Assembly: GCA_002782365.1 (NCBI GenBank)
Contig: PFHP01000056.1
Span: 887-8,859, forward strand
Reading direction: 5' to 3'
DNA from: Candidatus Kuenenbacteria bacterium CG_4_8_14_3_um_filter_39_15
GTDB lineage: Bacteria > Patescibacteriota > Patescibacteriia > UBA2196 > GWA2-42-15
DNA: 7,973 nt
The notes below the pieces were generated by a model that did no database searches, was not told the origin of the DNA, and was given only the letters and a program-made list of their open reading frames with translations. Positions 5,842-7,973 of this stretch are shown here, piece after piece (position 1 is the first letter of the stretch; each line of letters opens with the position of its first letter). The position numbers and the translations under genes were made by a program.

Positions 5842-6597
5842 TTACCCGATCTGCCGATTTAATTCCGCTGCCAGCGCGCGCTTGAAATCGCGAATAATGT
5901 TCCGCTGGTCAACGGGCAAAAACGCGCCCAATTCCCGGCGAAAATCTATTTTTCTAGCCGCCTCCAAGATTTCATTTTTCAATTCCGATAACTGCTTCTT
6001 CTGGCTGGAAGAAAGCATCCCCTTGCGCATAATAAAATATAAGTCGTAAAAATCACGCGGTTTTTTTCGTGCGCGCAAAGCCCCGAATATTTTTTCTGCC
6101 ACCAATTCGTCTTGCGGCAAGTGAATCAAAGTATAGGTTGGCACAAAATCGCTGGCCACGCTGTCAACTTCGCCGTTTATTCTTCTGCCAGTGCGCGAAG
6201 AAATGTTGATTTCCACGCCAACCGGTTGATATTCAAGCATTTTAAAAGTCGCCGCTCCAAAATATCCTCCGCTTGTCTGATTGGATTTTTGCCCTATGGC
6301 CACTTGAATTCCCAGCCGTTCAATTTCCGCGAGCGCTTTAATAAACAGATCCTCAACAAAATGTTTTAAATCATTTTGCCCAATTCCAAATACCGAAAAA
6401 TCCAAATCTTCGGAAAAACGCGGACTGCCATAAATAATGCGCAAGGCCGTTCCGCCCTTAAAAAGTATTTTTTCCGACTCCGGCAGTTTATATAACTCGC
6501 TCAAAAAAACATGCTGAAAATATTCGCGGATAATATTGGGGAATACGCCGGTTTGGCAATGTTTGGCTAATTTTTCTAAGGTCTCGCTGGAAATCAT
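5842..6597 (-). CDS. abiEii: AbiEii-type toxin (nucleotidyltransferase)
   Basis: This is the toxin of a type IV toxin-antitoxin and abortive-infection system, a DNA polymerase beta-like nucleotidyltransferase. In this superfamily such toxins bind GTP or modify tRNA acceptor ends and stop growth. The motifs are intact. KGGTALR (47-53) leads into YGSPRFSEDLDFS, where S62-E63-D64-L65-D66 supply the metal-binding acids. DELVAEK (163-169) and KPRDFYDLY (179-187) are motifs III and IV. At 251 residues it is at the short end for the family, mainly by a shorter helical C terminus. The ATG at 6597 comes 2 bp after the antitoxin stop, so the pair is co-transcribed and probably coupled. GC content is visibly higher than in the methyltransferase region, suggesting a separate origin. 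Confidence 0.93.
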   Translation of the reverse strand: MISSETLEKLAKHCQTGVFPNIIREYFQHVFLSELYKLPESEKILFKGGTALRIIYGSPRFSEDLDFSVFGIGQNDLKHFVEDLFIKALAEIERLGIQVAIGQKSNQTSGGYFGAATFKMLEYQPVGVEINISSRTGRRINGEVDSVASDFVPTYTLIHLPQDELVAEKIFGALRARKKPRDFYDLYFIMRKGMLSSSQKKQLSELKNEILEAARKIDFRRELGAFLPVDQRNIIRDFKRALAAELNRQIG

Positions 6598-6599
6598 AA

Positions 6600-7199
6600 T
6601 TATTGTAATGTTCTTTTGATGATGGCGGTTAATTTTTTATTTCCGGTTAATGCAACATACCGCAAAGCTTTTACTGGGTTTATTTTTTCTTTGTGGTAGC
6701 GGGAGATTGGTTTCAAACCGCCAAGCAGGCGAAAATAATTCGCGTCCACAAACGCTTTTTCCGGATCGGCAATCAAAAAGCTAAAGCCGTTTTGTTTTTC
6801 CGTTGTGTAACCGGTAAAGGCGATTCGTTTCACATGGCGATAAGAAAATGTTTTCCCCAACTTTTCAAACCGACGTGTCGCTTTCGTGGTGATAGAAGTA
6901 ATTTCATAAACATTTTCAGGAATTACTCCATGGTAAGACAGGGCGAATTCCAAAGAAACATACGATGGCTCATAGATTTTATTGGCCAGATATGGCTCCG
7001 GGGGCAAAGCATCGGGAAAACCGTAAAGCCCGCGTTTGACTTGGACGAGATAGCCCTTGGCAGTATAGCGGCGCAGAAGAAAACCAGCCGCTACTTTACT
7101 CACGCCAAAAAGCCGGCAGATGTCAATTGCCGAGAAGAGCAGGATCTTCTTATCCTTTAATTTGCTGTTAAATTTGTACCAATTCACTATTTTAGCCAT
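6600..7199 (-). CDS. abiEi: AbiEi-type antitoxin and autorepressor
   Basis: This is the antitoxin partner of AbiEii. The family pairs an N-terminal winged helix with a C-terminal antitoxin domain, and represses its own promoter by binding inverted repeats; neutralisation occurs without direct toxin binding (type IV). Here residues about 20-62 are the winged helix: IDICRLFGVSKVAAGFLLRR followed by KGYLVQVKRGLYGFPD. Residues about 65-190 hold the second domain, with YVSLEFALSYHGVIPE, FLIADPEKAFVDANYF and a basic C terminus. The 199-residue length is typical. The ATG at 7199 lies 6 bp from a clear -10 box, so the mRNA would be leaderless. It is first in a two-gene operon and lies just downstream of mreB, in the same direction. 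Confidence 0.92.
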   Translation of the reverse strand: MAKIVNWYKFNSKLKDKKILLFSAIDICRLFGVSKVAAGFLLRRYTAKGYLVQVKRGLYGFPDALPPEPYLANKIYEPSYVSLEFALSYHGVIPENVYEITSITTKATRRFEKLGKTFSYRHVKRIAFTGYTTEKQNGFSFLIADPEKAFVDANYFRLLGGLKPISRYHKEKINPVKALRYVALTGNKKLTAIIKRTLQ

Positions 7200-7205
7200 A
7201 TTGCT

Positions 7206-7237
7206 ATTTTAATGAAACGAATTGAATTTGTCAAATT
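7206..7237 (-). promoter_or_regulatory. abiE promoter with candidate operator palindrome
   Basis: On the minus strand TTGACA (7234-7229) and TAAAAT (7211-7206) are spaced 17 bp. The ATG of abiEi follows 6 bp later, so a leaderless transcript is predicted. A perfect inverted repeat with 6-bp arms around one base, AATTTGACAAATT (7237-7225), covers the -35 box and could be an AbiEi or other repressor site. Confidence 0.6.
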
Positions 7238-7254
7238 TAAGCCATTTATTCCCT

Positions 7255-7300
7255 AATAGTAGGATTATTTTAACAGAAAAAAACAGAAAAATACAAAAAT
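7255..7300. repeat. Direct repeat, mreB-proximal copy (island right boundary)
   Basis: This 46-bp partner of 3429-3473 begins 4 bp beyond the mreB stop codon. It still contains the TTGTAT/TAAAAT promoter-like pair (7296-7291 and 7272-7267, 18-bp spacer). Here it faces abiEi instead of mreC and could add constitutive transcription to the toxin-antitoxin operon. Confidence 0.85.
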
Positions 7301-7303
7301 CGA

Positions 7304-7397
7304 TTTATCTAGCCGAGGGTATTAAAATATCTTGTAATCCTTCAAGGTCTTCAAGAATCAGGCCGGTGCCGCGAACCACAGTGGTCAAAGGGTCGTC
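7304..7397 (-). repeat. mreB 3' end, intact copy of the 94-bp repeat
   Basis: This is the in-place partner of 5696-5789, in the same orientation and 1608 bp away. The interval between the two copies holds the abiE pair, its promoter, the mreB-side 46-bp repeat and a short junction. Shared identical blocks of 35 and 17 bp would be the natural sites for a crossover. Confidence 0.85.
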
Positions 7398-7973
7398 AAT
7401 AATAATTACCGGCACTCTGGTTTCTTTTTTAACCAGTTCATCAATGCCTTTCAGCAGCGCGCCGCCGCCAGAGAGAACAATGCCGCGGCGGTAAATATCC
7501 GCCACCAGCTCTGGCGGAGTTTGTTCAATAGTGCTTTTGATGTTAGTGACAATATTTTTAATTGAGCGCATAATAGCATCCCTGACTTCAGCATCAGTAA
7601 TGGTTATTTCTTTAGGCAAGCCGTTAAGCAGATCGCGGCCGGCAACGGCCAGTTCAACTGGTTTTTCAGCCGGATAAATGGCAGCCAGTTTGATTTTGAC
7701 GCGCTCGGCTGTAATATCACCGATCAGCAGGTTAAAATTTTCTCTGATGTATTGAATGATGTTTTTGTTCAAAACATCGCCAGCGGTATGGATTGACTTA
7801 CTGACCACAACACCGGAAAGAGAAATTACGGCAATTTGGGTGGTACCGCCGCCAATGTCAACGATTAAATTGCCTGTTGATTCCTGAATGGGCATCCTGG
7901 CCCCTATCGCTGCCGCCATCGGCTCTTCAACTAAAAAAACTTCACGCGCGCCAGCGCCTAAAGCAGCGTCTTC
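7305..7973 (-). CDS. mreB: Rod shape-determining protein MreB, C-terminal part (start outside window)
   Basis: MreB is the bacterial actin that polymerises on the inner face of the membrane and guides lateral wall synthesis with MreC. The frame is open to the right edge; 222 residues and the stop are present, about two thirds of the usual 330-350. Visible family blocks are EVFLVEEPMAAAIG, then the phosphate-2 loop IVDIGGGTTQIAVISLSG, the subdomain with KIKLAAIYPAEKP, and the adenosine motif GIVLSGGGALLKGIDEL. The end DDPLTTVVRGTG...ILIPSAR is repeated at 5696-5789. The protein end is intact despite the insertion immediately after it. The gene normally abuts mreC; here abiE and a restriction cassette lie between them. 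Confidence 0.97.
   Translation of the reverse strand, partial: EDAALGAGAREVFLVEEPMAAAIGARMPIQESTGNLIVDIGGGTTQIAVISLSGVVVSKSIHTAGDVLNKNIIQYIRENFNLLIGDITAERVKIKLAAIYPAEKPVELAVAGRDLLNGLPKEITITDAEVRDAIMRSIKNIVTNIKSTIEQTPPELVADIYRRGIVLSGGGALLKGIDELVKKETRVPVIIIDDPLTTVVRGTGLILEDLEGLQDILIPSAR

Noticed and set aside
6693..7160. 155-codon plus-strand open frame
   Set aside because: It lies wholly antisense to abiEi, whose family motifs are clear; the translation looks like a shadow with no recognisable domain.
3474..7254. Insertion sequence or transposon explaining the island
   Set aside because: No transposase, integrase or terminal inverted repeats are visible; only direct repeats of local sequence are present.
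7222..7494. Plus-strand open frame over the mreB end
   Set aside because: It is antisense to mreB and the repeat; the composition is low-complexity and serine/arginine-rich, as expected for a shadow.

Overview
The window looks like a low-GC, compact bacterial chromosome segment, most likely from a Patescibacteria (CPR) genome. This is inferred from three things. The first gene carries a surface-protein domain with the pattern VYYLGDDYKRHWIPN that I associate with that group. Start codons lack clear Shine-Dalgarno sequences, and two genes sit where their promoters would give leaderless mRNAs. The backbone is the cell-shape pair mreB (3' part, right edge) and mreC, both on the minus strand. No 16S rRNA or other decisive taxonomic marker is present.

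Layout, left to right. Positions 1-1229 hold the 5' part of a minus-strand gene for a secreted, repeat-containing surface protein; its signal peptide is out of frame by one base in an A6 run. Positions 1230-1414 are a short control region with two back-to-back, near-consensus sigma70 promoters. The plus-strand promoter fires into a perfect 15-bp wobble-containing hairpin followed by seven T, a candidate tiny RNA. Positions 1415-2495 carry a minus-strand WYL-domain gene with a one-base frameshift. It overlaps by ATGA a NYN/PIN-like nuclease gene that is split by an in-frame TAA. mreC follows at 2595-3407.

Positions 3474-7254, between mreC and mreB, are a defence island. It holds a restriction-modification cassette: a plus-strand beta-class adenine/cytosine-N4 methyltransferase, a convergent PD-(D/E)xK endonuclease candidate, and a 5'-truncated Xre controller gene. 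It also holds a type IV toxin-antitoxin pair, abiEi-abiEii. The island is bounded by 45/46-bp direct repeats that contain the mreC promoter. Inside it, just after abiEii, lies a 94-bp copy of the mreB 3' end, about 90% identical to the intact one and complete with stop codon. The abiE pair is therefore flanked by directly repeated mreB tails, as if a module entered the 3' end of mreB and restored it. No integrase or transposase is present.

Functionally, mreB and mreC belong to the rod-shape (elongasome) system. Methyltransferase plus endonuclease would form a restriction system, and AbiEi/AbiEii an abortive-infection toxin-antitoxin. WYL and NYN proteins are also common in phage-defence settings, so the whole mreC-flanking region may be an accumulation site. 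The three genes left of mreC each carry one lesion, while mreC and the island's four main genes are intact. That suggests local decay rather than evenly spread sequencing error, but the reads would have to decide.
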